Source: Kribbella aluminosa
GTDB taxonomy: Bacteria; Actinomycetota; Actinomycetes; Propionibacteriales; Kribbellaceae
Direction of reading: 5' to 3'
Length of the DNA: 64,000 nucleotides
NCBI RefSeq assembly: GCF_017876295.1
Contig: NZ_JAGINT010000002.1
Span: forward strand, 3,100,001 to 3,164,000
Of this stretch, positions 9,303 through 17,907 are shown piece after piece; position 1 is the stretch's first letter; every line of letters starts with the position of its first letter. The notes under the pieces were generated by a model. That model made no database searches and was not told the DNA's origin. It saw only the letters and a list, made by a program, of their open reading frames with translations. The position numbers and the translations under genes are program-made.

Positions 9303-10448
9303 ATGGACCGCGTCATCTTCAACGAGGACCATCACGCATTCCGGGCCAGTGCGAAGGAGTACTGCGACCGTTCGCTGGTGCCGCGGATGGAGCAGTTCCT
9401 CGACGAGAGGACGGTCGACCGCGCCGTCTGGCTGGAGGCCGGCAAACAGGGCTTCCTCGGGCTGGACGTGCCGGAGGAGTACGGCGGATCGAGCGTCGGC
9501 GACTACCGGTTCAACGCGGTGTTCGCGGAGGAGGTGTCGAAGGTCTCCGCGTCGCTGTCGAGCTGTTTCGGCATCCACTACGACTGCGCCGCGCCGTACT
9601 TCGTGGACCTCGGCACCGAGGAGCAGAAGCAGCGCTGGCTGCCCAAGTTCTGCTCCGGTGAGTACGTCGCCGCGATCGGGATGACCGAGCCGTCCGGTGG
9701 GTCGGACCTGGCCGCGCTGAAGACGTCCGCCAAGAAGACCGACGGCGGCTGGGTGCTGAACGGGTCGAAGACCTTCATCACCAACGGCGACATGGCCGAC
9801 CTGGTGATCGTCGCCGCGCGCACCGATCCGTCCAAGGGCGCGAAGGGCATCACGCTGTTCGTGGTCGAGGAGGGGATGGGCGGGTTCGCCCGCGGTCGCA
9901 AGCTGGACAAGGTCGGCCAGACCGAGTCCGGTACGTCGGAGCTGTTCTTCGAGGACGTCTTCGTTGCCGACGACAACGTCCTCGGCGAGGTGGACCGCGG
10001 CTTCATCCACATGATGGAGCGGCTCGCGCAGGAGCGGATCGGCGCCGCGGTGTCGAACATCGCGCACGCCACCCAGATCCTCGCCGAGACGATCGACTAC
10101 GTGAAGCAGCGCAAGGCGTTCGGCCAGCCGGTCGGCTCGTTCCAGTACAACAAGTTCCTGATCGCCGAGCTGGTCACCAAGGCCGAGGTGACCCAGGCGT
10201 ACGTCGACAACGCGATCGTCGCGCACGACGAGGACCGGCTGTCCGCGGTGGACGCCGCGAAGACGAAGTGGTGGAGCGCCCACGTGCAGAACGAGATCCT
10301 GGACGCGTGCGTCCAGCTGCACGGCGGCTACGGCTACATGAACGAGTACCGGGTGGCCCGCGCCTGGCGCGACGCCCGGGTGACCAAGATCTGGGCCGGT
10401 TCGAACGAGATCATGAAAGAGCTTATCGGCCGCGACCTCGGCCTCTAG
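9303..10448 (+). CDS. Acyl-CoA dehydrogenase
   Basis: A 381-residue flavin acyl-CoA dehydrogenase, first step of beta-oxidation. AIGMTEPSGGSDLAALKT (about 125-142) is the FAD/substrate signature. The C-terminal motif reads IWAGSNEIMKELIGRDL, where medium-chain enzymes have the catalytic Glu in YEGT; here that position is Ala. The base is more likely Glu about 244 in LAQERIGAA, the position used by long-chain and isovaleryl-CoA dehydrogenases. ATG 9303 has GGGGAGG just upstream; the in-frame ATG at 9285 does not. First gene of an operon with thiolase and SDR, under the TetR-type operator. Confidence 0.92.
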   Translation: MDRVIFNEDHHAFRASAKEYCDRSLVPRMEQFLDERTVDRAVWLEAGKQGFLGLDVPEEYGGSSVGDYRFNAVFAEEVSKVSASLSSCFGIHYDCAAPYFVDLGTEEQKQRWLPKFCSGEYVAAIGMTEPSGGSDLAALKTSAKKTDGGWVLNGSKTFITNGDMADLVIVAARTDPSKGAKGITLFVVEEGMGGFARGRKLDKVGQTESGTSELFFEDVFVADDNVLGEVDRGFIHMMERLAQERIGAAVSNIAHATQILAETIDYVKQRKAFGQPVGSFQYNKFLIAELVTKAEVTQAYVDNAIVAHDEDRLSAVDAAKTKWWSAHVQNEILDACVQLHGGYGYMNEYRVARAWRDARVTKIWAGSNEIMKELIGRDLGL

Positions 10449-10460
10449 GAAGGACCTGTC

Positions 10461-11681
10461 ATGCCTGAAGCAGTCATCGTGTCCACGGCGCGTTCGCCGA
10501 TCGGGCGTGCGCACAAGGGGTCGCTGACCACGATCCGTCCGGACGACCTCGCCGTACAGATGATCCAGGCGGCGGTCGAGAAGGCCGGGCTGACCGGAGA
10601 CCAGATCGAGGACCTGGCGCTCGGGTGTGCGGAGCCGCACGACGAGCACGGAGGGAACATGGCCCGCCGGGTCGCGGTGCAGCTCGGCTGGGACAACACG
10701 CCGGCGACGACCGTGAACCGGTTCTGCGCGTCGTCGACACAGACCGCGCGGATGGCGTTCCACGCGATCAAGGCCGGTGAGGGCGACATCTTCGTCAGCG
10801 CCGGTGTCGAGTGCGTGTCGCGGTACAAGAACTTCGGGTCGGCCGGGGTCGGGGACCCGAGCTCGTTCAACCCGGTCTTCACCGACGCGGTGGCGCGCAC
10901 GGAGAAGTACGCCGAGACCAACGACACCTGGCACGACCCGCGCGCGGACGGGCAGCTCCCGGACATCTACATCTCGATGGGGCAGACCGCGGAGAACGTC
11001 GCGACGCTGCGCGGTATCAGCCGCGCGGACCAGGACGTCTTCGGCGTCCGCTCGCAGAACCTGGCCGAGAAGGCGATCAACAACGGCTTCTTCGAGCGTG
11101 AGATCACGCCGGTGACGCTGCCGGACGGGACCGTCGTGAGCAAGGACGACGGGCCGCGGGCCGGTACGTCGCTGGAGAAGGTCAGCCAGCTGCAGCCGGT
11201 GTTCCGCCCCGACGGCACGGTGACGGCCGGCAACTGCTGCCCGTTGAACGACGGTGCCGCGGCGGTCGTGATCATGAGCGACACCAAGGCGCGGGAGCTC
11301 GGGCTGACGCCGCTGGCGCGGATCGTCTCGACGGGTGTCAGCGGTCTGTCGCCGGAGATCATGGGCCTCGGTCCGGTGGAGGCGTCGAAGCAGGCGCTGG
11401 CGCGGGCCGGGATGAGCATCGGCGACATCGACCTGGTCGAGATCAACGAGGCGTTCGCGGTCCAGGTGATCGGGTCGGCGCGCGAGCTCGGCATCGACGA
11501 GGACCGGCTGAACGTGCACGGCGGCGCGATCGCGCTCGGGCACCCGTTCGGGTCGACCGGTGCGCGGATCATGACCACGCTGGTGAACGGGCTGCAGTTC
11601 GAGGACAAGCAGTTCGGCCTGGAGACCATGTGTGTCGGCGGCGGGCAGGGCATGGCGATCGTGCTCGAGCGCCTCAGCTGA
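10461..11681 (+). CDS. Acetyl-CoA acetyltransferase (thiolase)
   Basis: A 406-residue thiolase II fold enzyme that cleaves 3-ketoacyl-CoA or condenses acetyl-CoA. The nucleophile cysteine is in NRFCASSTQTARM (about residue 93), the catalytic histidine in GGAIALGHPFGSTGAR (about 358), and the second cysteine in ETMCVGGGQGMA (about 391). It begins 12 bases after the dehydrogenase stop with an AGGA site, so it is in the same operon and completes that beta-oxidation set. Chain-length preference is not evident. Confidence 0.93.
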   Translation: MPEAVIVSTARSPIGRAHKGSLTTIRPDDLAVQMIQAAVEKAGLTGDQIEDLALGCAEPHDEHGGNMARRVAVQLGWDNTPATTVNRFCASSTQTARMAFHAIKAGEGDIFVSAGVECVSRYKNFGSAGVGDPSSFNPVFTDAVARTEKYAETNDTWHDPRADGQLPDIYISMGQTAENVATLRGISRADQDVFGVRSQNLAEKAINNGFFEREITPVTLPDGTVVSKDDGPRAGTSLEKVSQLQPVFRPDGTVTAGNCCPLNDGAAAVVIMSDTKARELGLTPLARIVSTGVSGLSPEIMGLGPVEASKQALARAGMSIGDIDLVEINEAFAVQVIGSARELGIDEDRLNVHGGAIALGHPFGSTGARIMTTLVNGLQFEDKQFGLETMCVGGGQGMAIVLERLS

Positions 11682-12433
11682 TGAGCTTGGACGGCCGGAC
11701 GGCGATCGTCACCGGAGCCTCGCGCGGGATCGGGCTGGCGGTTGCCCAGCGTCTGGTCGCCGACGGTGCGCGGGTTGTTATCACCGGGCGGACCCAGGAG
11801 ACGCTCGACGAGGCTGTGACGACCCTGGGCGGCCGGGAGCACGTGCTTGGGATCGCGGGCAACGCTGCAGACCCCTCGCATCGCGGTGCGGCGGTCGCGG
11901 CTGCGGTGGCGACGTACGGCTCGGTTGATCTGCTGGTGAACAACACCGGCATCAACCCGATCTACGGCAAGCTGCTGGACGTGGACCCGGCGGTGGCGGC
12001 CAAGATGGTCGACACCAACGTGCTGGCTGCGATCGCCTGGGTGAAGGCGTGCCGGGACGCGTGGATGGGTTCACACGGCGGGGCCGTGGTGAACCTGTCC
12101 TCGGTGGCTGGACTGGCGCCGTCGCCCGGGATCGGGTGGTACGGCGCTACCAAGGCGATGCTGTCGCGGGTCACACAGGAGCTGGCGGTGGAGCTGGCTC
12201 CGGAGATCCGGGTGAACGCAGTGGCTCCGGCGGTAGTCAAGACGAAGTTCGCCGGAGCGCTCTACGAAGGGCGTGAGGACAAGGTCGCGGCGACGTACCC
12301 GCTGGGTCGTCTTGGCCGGCCGGAGGACGTTGCGTCACTGGTCTGGTTCCTCCTGTCCGACGAGGCGTCCTGGATCACCGGCCAGACCATCACGATCGAC
12401 GGCGGCCTCACCCTCAACGGCGGGATCGTCTAG
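11681..12433 (+). CDS. Short-chain dehydrogenase/reductase
   Basis: A 250-residue classical SDR. Rossmann glycine motif TGASRGIG at about 12-19, NNTG at about 88-91, catalytic Ser in NLSSVAG and Tyr-x3-Lys in WYGATKAM. The ATG overlaps the thiolase stop (TGATG), so it is coupled to thiolase. Position suggests a 3-hydroxyacyl-CoA or related dehydrogenase in the TetR-controlled lipid operon. Its TAG stop shares the CTAG bases with the stop of the convergent gene, leaving no room for a terminator between them. Confidence 0.92.
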   Translation: MSLDGRTAIVTGASRGIGLAVAQRLVADGARVVITGRTQETLDEAVTTLGGREHVLGIAGNAADPSHRGAAVAAAVATYGSVDLLVNNTGINPIYGKLLDVDPAVAAKMVDTNVLAAIAWVKACRDAWMGSHGGAVVNLSSVAGLAPSPGIGWYGATKAMLSRVTQELAVELAPEIRVNAVAPAVVKTKFAGALYEGREDKVAATYPLGRLGRPEDVASLVWFLLSDEASWITGQTITIDGGLTLNGGIV

Positions 12434-13005
12434 GGCTGACGGCCCTGCCACGCGGCCAGCTGGTCGTACGGCGATGCGTCGTCGGGCACCTGGACCACCG
12501 GGCCGAACGGGACGTGGCCGCCGCGCTGGCCGGCCGGGATGAACCGCTGCACCATCGGAAGGACCTGTGTCGCCACAGCATCGTCCAGCGCGCTCAGACG
12601 ACCCGTAGCCTTGGCCAGGTCCCAGGAGTGCGTCGTGAGCTCACCCGTGTAGCCGGCGATCGCGGCAGCACCTGGCAGCGTGCCCCACGGCAGCCTGCAG
12701 GTCCGGCCGAGAACTGCGTCCTCGGTCAGGGTTGCGTCGAGCGCTACGCGACGTTCCTTCCACGTGGTCGGTACGTCGTCGACGCCTGTGGCCACGACCG
12801 GGATGGTCAACGGGTCGCCGCCGTTCAGGGCCAGGTTGATCCGCGCGACGACCGAGAGCAGATGGCCGAGCAGGGTACGGACGTCGTAGTCGTCGCACGG
12901 TGTGGGCAGCGCGAGGTGCTCGGGGTCCGTGGTGGTGACGAGCTGCTGCGTCTGGTCGAGGGCGCGGACGAACAGTGGGCGAGGGTCGTTCTCAACGATG
13001 GTCAT
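12430..13005 (-). CDS. TIGR03086-type metal-binding protein (DinB/mycothiol-isomerase fold)
   Basis: A 191-residue protein of the DinB-like superfamily, TIGR03086 type, common in actinobacteria. The N-terminal block LPTPCDDYDVRTLLGHLLSV and the later ELTTHSWDLAKATGR supply the two histidine regions that bind divalent metal in this fold. Relatives include mycothiol-dependent maleylpyruvate isomerase; the reaction of this protein is unknown. The ATG at 13005 has GAGG upstream. It is divergent from a WYL regulator over 54 bases, a common pairing, and that regulator probably controls it. Confidence 0.85.
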   Translation of the reverse strand: MTIVENDPRPLFVRALDQTQQLVTTTDPEHLALPTPCDDYDVRTLLGHLLSVVARINLALNGGDPLTIPVVATGVDDVPTTWKERRVALDATLTEDAVLGRTCRLPWGTLPGAAAIAGYTGELTTHSWDLAKATGRLSALDDAVATQVLPMVQRFIPAGQRGGHVPFGPVVQVPDDASPYDQLAAWQGRQP

Positions 13006-13030
13006 GGGGAGATCCTCGCAAGATATATAC

Positions 13031-13043
13031 GACACCGTCTGTC
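13031..13043. promoter_or_regulatory. Dyad between WYL regulator and TIGR03086 gene
   Basis: GACA-CCGTC-TGTC lies in the 54-base divergent region, beside an AGATATATAC tract. GACA/TGTC half-sites fit the DeoR/YafY-type N-terminal helix-turn-helix of the neighbouring regulator; the link is inferred. Confidence 0.5.
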
Positions 13044-13059
13044 CCATATCGTTGGGGAC

Positions 13060-14031
13060 ATGCGGGCAGACCGGTTGTTGCAGATCATCTTGTTGTTGCA
13101 GCGGCATGAGCGGTTGAGCGCGCGGGAGCTGGCGGAGCGGCTGGAAGTGTCGTCGCGGACGGTGATGCGGGACATGGAGGCGTTGTCCGCAGCCGGCGTG
13201 CCGGTGTACTCCGAGCGCGGCCGCAACGGGGGCTGCGTGTTGCTGCCGGGGTACCGGGCCGATGTCAGCGAGCTCACGCCTCGGGAGGCGCAGGCCTTGT
13301 TCGCATGGTCGGGGCGGGCTGCGCTGTCGGACGAGCTCGGGCTGCAGGACGCGCTGCACTCCGCGATGGGCAAGCTGTCCGCGACGCTGCCGGTGGAGCT
13401 TCAGGACGACGCGGACGCGCTGTCCGGGGCGATCGTGGTCGACCGGCGCCGGTGGTTCTCGGACGCCGAGGACACCGGTGCCTTGCCAGTACTGCGGCAA
13501 GCGGTCGTGAAGCGTCGCCGGGTGCGGCTGCGGTACGCGTCGGCCAGTGAGGGCGTGCAGCGCCGGACTGTTGACCCGTGGGGCTTGGTGGAGCAGGCCG
13601 GCCGCTGGTACCTCGTGGCGGCGCATCGTGGGGTCGCTCGGATGTACCGGGTGTCACGGATCGAGCAGGCCGACCTCCTGGACGAGGCGGCGGCGCGGCC
13701 CGACCAGTTGGACGTGCGTGCGGAGTGGGAGCGCCTGCGGTCCGGGCTTGAGCGACAGGTCCCGGTGGGCGTCGACGTACTGGTCCGGGTCCGGCCGGAC
13801 AAGGTCGAGCTGATCCGGCGGATCAGTGCGCCGATGCTGGCCAAAGGGGAGGTGCCGCGCGCTGTGCCGTCGGACGACGAGTGGCCGCACCTGCAGTTGC
13901 ACTTCCGCGTCAGGGAGGCGGCGTGCGGCGTACTGCTCGGGTTCGCGGGCGATCTGGAGGTGCTGGCGCCGGAGGATCTGCGGGGCCGGATGCTGGAGTT
14001 GGCCAGGGCCGCGGTGGCGACGTACGGCTGA
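13060..14031 (+). CDS. WYL-domain transcriptional regulator (YafY type)
   Basis: A 323-residue regulator with an N-terminal HTH_11 (LLQRHERLSARELAERLEVS, about residues 10-35), a WYL domain starting about 150 with the variant WGLVEQAGRWYLVAAHR, and a C-terminal WCX-like region. WYL domains sense small ligands or nucleic acids. It is divergent from the TIGR03086 metal-binding gene. A longer frame reaches 12514 but runs antisense through that gene; the ATG at 13060 gives the family-typical start MRADRLLQIILLLQ. Confidence 0.9.
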   Translation: MRADRLLQIILLLQRHERLSARELAERLEVSSRTVMRDMEALSAAGVPVYSERGRNGGCVLLPGYRADVSELTPREAQALFAWSGRAALSDELGLQDALHSAMGKLSATLPVELQDDADALSGAIVVDRRRWFSDAEDTGALPVLRQAVVKRRRVRLRYASASEGVQRRTVDPWGLVEQAGRWYLVAAHRGVARMYRVSRIEQADLLDEAAARPDQLDVRAEWERLRSGLERQVPVGVDVLVRVRPDKVELIRRISAPMLAKGEVPRAVPSDDEWPHLQLHFRVREAACGVLLGFAGDLEVLAPEDLRGRMLELARAAVATYG

Positions 14032-14223
14032 GATGCGGACGCCCCGCCGCCGGTGACCCCGTCGCGTGCAACCACGATGGCACTTCCGGCGGTCGGGGCA
14101 TTCAGTCCGACAGCACCGCGCCACTTTAATACGAGTTCGCCCTACAGCCGAATCACGGGACCCGCGCGATCACGTCTCTTAATGCGTGGCGAGCGTGCGG
14201 AACGCTGGTTAGGGTCCGAGAGC

Positions 14224-15126
14224 ATGAGGACTCGGGCAGTGGTGCGGCAGGCCGTGGCGGACGACGCGGAGGCGGTGGCGGCGGTACGTCGGGTGGTGTA
14301 CCCGTACAAGGCGATGTCGCCCGCTGCCCTCCGGCACATGATCACCGTGCAGTCGCCGGGCGAGCGGTTCCTCCCGCTGGTCGCCGAACGCGATGGTGAG
14401 CTGGTCGCCTGGGGATCGGCCGGCCTGAACGTCTGGACGAGCGAACCCGGCCAGTCCGAGGTGACCATCTACGTCCATCCGGAGTACCGCAAGCAGGGCA
14501 TCGGCAGCGAGCTCGCCGACCGGCTGCACCAGCACCTGACCGAGGTCGGCGCGGTCCGGGTGCGGACGTTCGTGCACCCCGATGGTCTCGAGTTCGCCCG
14601 CAACCTCGGGTACGACGGGACCCGGCAGATGCACTACGCAGGCCTCGAGCTGACGGGGCTGCCCGAGCAGCCGCCGACGCCGGAAGGGATCGAGCTGGTC
14701 AGCTTCGACGCTGTCGACCCGCGGACGGCGTACACGGCCGACACGATCGTTTCGCTGGACGAGCCGAGCGACTCGCCGCTGGACGCCGTCGAGTTCGACC
14801 AGTGGCTCGACGAGATCTGGAACAGCCCGTCGATGGACAAGTCGCTCAGCGTCGGTGCGATGGCCGGCGACGAGCTGGTCGCGTTCACCGTGGTCGAGAC
14901 CGCCGTTGACCGGATGTGGTCGGGCATGACCGGCACGATTCCGGGGTACCGGGGACGAGGCCTCGCGAAGCTGGTGAAGTCGGCCGCGCTGCGTCGTGCG
15001 GCAGCGGCCGGGATCGCTTCGGCGTACACCTCGAACGACGACGAGAACGGCCCGATGATTGCCGTCAACAACTGGCTCGGCTACCGCCGCGTACAGACCG
15101 AACTCGGCCTGCTGCGAACCCTCTGA
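14224..15126 (+). CDS. Tandem-domain GNAT acetyltransferase (copy 1)
   Basis: A 300-residue protein with two GNAT folds. Domain 1 (about 1-150) has the acetyl-CoA loop YRKQGIGSEL; domain 2 (about 160-300) has YRGRGLAKLVKSAALRRA and ends in NNWLGYRRV. Two-domain GNATs include mycothiol synthase, but the synthase-specific context is absent, so the substrate is open. It is followed after about 100 bases by a paralogue with the same two-domain layout. The start MRTRAVVRQA is chosen because the acetyltransferase fold begins there; an in-frame ATG lies 45 bases upstream. Confidence 0.85.
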   Translation: MRTRAVVRQAVADDAEAVAAVRRVVYPYKAMSPAALRHMITVQSPGERFLPLVAERDGELVAWGSAGLNVWTSEPGQSEVTIYVHPEYRKQGIGSELADRLHQHLTEVGAVRVRTFVHPDGLEFARNLGYDGTRQMHYAGLELTGLPEQPPTPEGIELVSFDAVDPRTAYTADTIVSLDEPSDSPLDAVEFDQWLDEIWNSPSMDKSLSVGAMAGDELVAFTVVETAVDRMWSGMTGTIPGYRGRGLAKLVKSAALRRAAAAGIASAYTSNDDENGPMIAVNNWLGYRRVQTELGLLRTL

Positions 15127-15227
15127 GACAGAGCTGTAATGGGCTGTCACGGGTTGACTTCCGGTATGCACCTGAAAGGGCGTTAGATTCCGGGGGACTC
15201 GTTGTTGGAGTGCCCAAGGAGTTTCGG

Positions 15228-16112
15228 ATGGAGATCAGGGCGGCCGGACCGGGGGATGTCGATCAGGCGGTTGCGCTGCACGACTCGCTCGTGCCTTACC
15301 TGGTGACCACTCGGGGCATGCTGACCCGCCGGCTTGCGGGACCGGTCGTCCCGGGCAGGGCGACGTTCGCGGCGTTCGACGGCGGCGAACTGGTGGGATG
15401 GGCAACGACCGGGCTGATCGGCGGGTCGGATCCGCTGGACGGCGAGCTACGGCTGCTGGTCCGGCCGGAGCACCGGCGCCGGGGCATCGGTACACAGTTG
15501 CTGGAGGCAACGCACGCGAACCTGCGGGAGGCGGGCGCGACGACCGCCCGGGTGTTCGCGGATCCGTCCTCGGTCGAGTGGGCCGCGCGGTTCGGGTACC
15601 GGCAGACGCGGCGGGTGGTCTACGCGGGCATCGATCCGCGGCAGGCGCAGGACCAGCCCGAGCCGCCGTCCGCCGTAGACCTGGTCGTGCTCACCGACGT
15701 ACGGCCGGAGGCTCTGTACGCCGTCGACGTCGTTGCCCAGCGCACCAAGCCGGGTGACGCGAAGATCTCCGCGCGGCCGTACGACGAGTGGCTCGCCGCC
15801 GTGTGGCAGTCCGAGGACACGGTGCTCGACGTGAGCGTGGCGGCGACGTACCGCGACGAGATCGTGGCGTTCACGCTGGGCCTCGGCGACCACACGATGA
15901 TCTGGTCCAAGATGACGTCGACGCTGCCGGAGTACCGCGGCCGGGGCCTCGCGAAGCTGGTGAAGGCGGCCGCCCTGCACCGTGCCGCCAACGCCGGCGT
16001 ACGAGGCGCCTACACCGCCAACTACGACGGCAACACGCCCATGCTCGCCGTCAACGACTGGCTCGGCTACCAGCGGATCGCCACGCACGCCGTCCTGATC
16101 TGCCCCCTCTGA
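15228..16112 (+). CDS. Tandem-domain GNAT acetyltransferase (copy 2)
   Basis: A 294-residue paralogue of the preceding gene with two GNAT folds: acetyl-CoA loops HRRRGIGTQL (domain 1) and YRGRGLAKLVKAAALHRA (domain 2), ending NDWLGYQRI. The closely matching second domains point to a local duplication. AAGGAG stands six bases before the ATG, so this copy has its own strong ribosome-binding site. Substrate unknown. The stop codon is inside the left arm of a long inverted repeat shared with the convergent MaoC gene. Confidence 0.85.
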   Translation: MEIRAAGPGDVDQAVALHDSLVPYLVTTRGMLTRRLAGPVVPGRATFAAFDGGELVGWATTGLIGGSDPLDGELRLLVRPEHRRRGIGTQLLEATHANLREAGATTARVFADPSSVEWAARFGYRQTRRVVYAGIDPRQAQDQPEPPSAVDLVVLTDVRPEALYAVDVVAQRTKPGDAKISARPYDEWLAAVWQSEDTVLDVSVAATYRDEIVAFTLGLGDHTMIWSKMTSTLPEYRGRGLAKLVKAAALHRAANAGVRGAYTANYDGNTPMLAVNDWLGYQRIATHAVLICPL

Positions 16113-16174
16113 CCCGTTACGTCCGAAGAACGGTGGCGCGCACCCTCGGATCGTCGGACGTAACGGGTCAGGGG
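16106..16174. terminator. Long inverted repeat containing both stop codons
   Basis: The 17-base arms 16110-16126 and 16154-16170 (TGACCCGTTACGTCCGA and its exact complement) are perfect, and pairing extends by about four more bases allowing one G-U. The left arm starts with the TGA of the GNAT gene and the right arm ends with the reverse TGA of the MaoC gene, so one structure can end transcription on both strands. Confidence 0.8.
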
Positions 16175-16623
16175 ACGAGGAGTACGACGGTTTCCGCGAC
16201 GCAGGCGGGCTTCGTGGAGTTCTCCAGCTCGATGACCCAGTTGAGCGACACCTGGACGCCGGCCGGGGTCTGCACCGCGTTCGAGATCGAGGCGCCGGCG
16301 CGGACCCGGCTGCCGACCGGGACCGGCGCCGGGAAGCGCACCTTGTTCACGCCGTAGTTGAGCTTCGCCGTCACGCCGTCGACCTTGAACAGCTCGTCGC
16401 CGAAGCGGGCGATCAGGCTCAGCGTGAGGTAGCCGTGCGCGATCGTCCCGCCGTACGGGCCCTTGGCGGCCCGCTCGACGTCGACATGGATCCACTGGTG
16501 GTCACCGGTCGCGTCCGCGAACTGGTTCACCTGCTCCTGGGTGATCTCCAGCCAATCGCTCTCGCCGAGCGTGGTGCCGACCGCATGCACCACCTCGTCG
16601 ACGCCGTTGAAGGTCTGCGGCAT
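16168..16623 (-). CDS. MaoC-family (R)-enoyl-CoA hydratase
   Basis: A 151-residue single hot-dog MaoC-like hydratase. The hydratase-2 motif is visible in FADATGDHQWIHVDVERA (Asp and His of the catalytic dyad) followed by GPYGGTIAHGYLTLSL. It hydrates trans-2-enoyl-CoA or processes related acyl-CoA esters. GAGGGAG precedes the ATG. It is 12 bases downstream of an SDR of the FabG type, and the two probably form a lipid metabolism operon acting on successive intermediates. Confidence 0.9.
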   Translation of the reverse strand: MPQTFNGVDEVVHAVGTTLGESDWLEITQEQVNQFADATGDHQWIHVDVERAAKGPYGGTIAHGYLTLSLIARFGDELFKVDGVTAKLNYGVNKVRFPAPVPVGSRVRAGASISNAVQTPAGVQVSLNWVIELENSTKPACVAETVVLLVP

Positions 16624-16635
16624 GGTCGCTCCCTC

Positions 16636-17391
16636 TCAGTTGCGGGGTCCGCCGGCGACGTACAGGACCTGGCCGGAGACGAAACCGGCCTCCTCGCTGC
16701 AGAAGAACGACGCAGCGGCGGCGATGTCCTCCGGCTTGCCGGTGCGCTGCACCGGGATGGTCGCGGCGGTCGCCTTCTTGAACTCCTCGAAGTCGACGCC
16801 GACCCGGGCCGCGGTGGCCGCCGTCATGTCGGTCTCGATGAAGCCCGGCGCGATCGCGTTCGCGGTGACGCCGAACTTGCCCAGCTCGATCGCCAGCGTC
16901 TTCGCCAGACCCTGCAGGCCGGCCTTCGCGGACGCGTAGTTCGCCTGACCGCGGTTGCCGAGCGCCGAGGTGGACGACAGGAAGACCATCCGGCCGTACC
17001 CGGCGCCGACCATGTGCGCCTGGCAGGCCTTCGACATCAGGAAGCTGCCCTTGAGGTGCACGGACATGACCGTGTCCCAGTCGTCCTCGGACATCTTGAA
17101 CAGCAGGTTGTCCCGCAGTACGCCGGCGTTGTTCACCAGGATCGTCGGCGCGCCCAGCTCGGTCGCGACCCGCTCGACCGCGGCCGCGACCTGGTCGGAC
17201 CTGCTGACGTCGGCGCCGACCGCGATCGCCTTGCCACCGGCGTCGGTGATCGCCTGGACGGTCGCCGCGCAGGCGGCCTCGTCGAGGTCGATGACCGCGA
17301 CGGCATTCCCGTCCGCGGCGAGCCGCTGCGCGACGGCCGCGCCGATTCCCCGGGCCGCCCCGGTCACGATCGCCACCCGCTGCTCGCTCAT
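16636..17391 (-). CDS. SDR oxidoreductase, FabG-like
   Basis: A 251-residue SDR: TGAARGIG at about 10-17, NNAG in ILVNNAGVLRDN, catalytic Ser in FLSSTSALG, Tyr-x3-Lys in NYASAKAG, and the PG motif of IAPGFIETDM. The pattern is that of 3-oxoacyl-ACP/CoA reductases. ATG 17391 (MSEQRVAIVTG) is chosen; the frame runs upstream to 17439 without homology. It lies upstream of MaoC in a two-gene operon and is divergent from the thioesterase pair. Confidence 0.9.
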   Translation of the reverse strand: MSEQRVAIVTGAARGIGAAVAQRLAADGNAVAVIDLDEAACAATVQAITDAGGKAIAVGADVSRSDQVAAAVERVATELGAPTILVNNAGVLRDNLLFKMSEDDWDTVMSVHLKGSFLMSKACQAHMVGAGYGRMVFLSSTSALGNRGQANYASAKAGLQGLAKTLAIELGKFGVTANAIAPGFIETDMTAATAARVGVDFEEFKKATAATIPVQRTGKPEDIAAAASFFCSEEAGFVSGQVLYVAGGPRN

Positions 17392-17481
17392 CAACCACTC
17401 CAATCGGTCAACTGGTCTGCCGGGGACGACATTACCCACGGCCCGTCACGCCGGATGTACCCCGGATGACATGATCGTGGT

Positions 17482-17907
17482 GTGGATCATCACAACCGCC
17501 ACGTCTACCACTGTCCGTTGCGCTGGGGCGACATGGACGCGCTTGGTCACGTGAACAACGGCCGGTACGTCGACTACCTGCAGGACGCCCGCGTCGACTT
17601 CCTGTTCCGGACCGCGAAGGAGCTCGGCGCCGACACCCTCGAGACCGGGCTGCTGGTCGCCCGGCACGAGGTCCAGTACCGCGCGCCGCTGCACTTCCGC
17701 GCGGAGCCGGTCCGGATCGAGCTCTGGATCAGCGAGATCCGGGCCGCGTCGTTCACCGTCGACTACGAGATCCTGGACGCCGAGCCGGAACGCCGTACCT
17801 ATGTCGAGGCCCGCACCCGGCTGGTGCCGTTCGACTTCAAGGCCAACCGCCTGCGCCGGATCACCCCCGAGGAGCGCACGGCCCTCGAGAAGCTGGTGGG
17901 CTCCTGA
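17482..17907 (+). CDS. Acyl-CoA thioesterase, 4HBT hot-dog fold (copy 1)
   Basis: A 141-residue thioesterase of the 4-hydroxybenzoyl-CoA thioesterase family. The hallmark LRWGDMDALGHVNNGRYVDY contains the catalytic Asp of the family (D of GDMDALGHVNN). GTG start. Its TGA overlaps the ATG of a paralogue, so both are made together, probably as subunits or as two chain-length forms. Rv2475c occupies the same place relative to ettA and glbO in mycobacteria (single copy there, as far as I recall). Confidence 0.9.
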   Translation: MDHHNRHVYHCPLRWGDMDALGHVNNGRYVDYLQDARVDFLFRTAKELGADTLETGLLVARHEVQYRAPLHFRAEPVRIELWISEIRAASFTVDYEILDAEPERRTYVEARTRLVPFDFKANRLRRITPEERTALEKLVGS

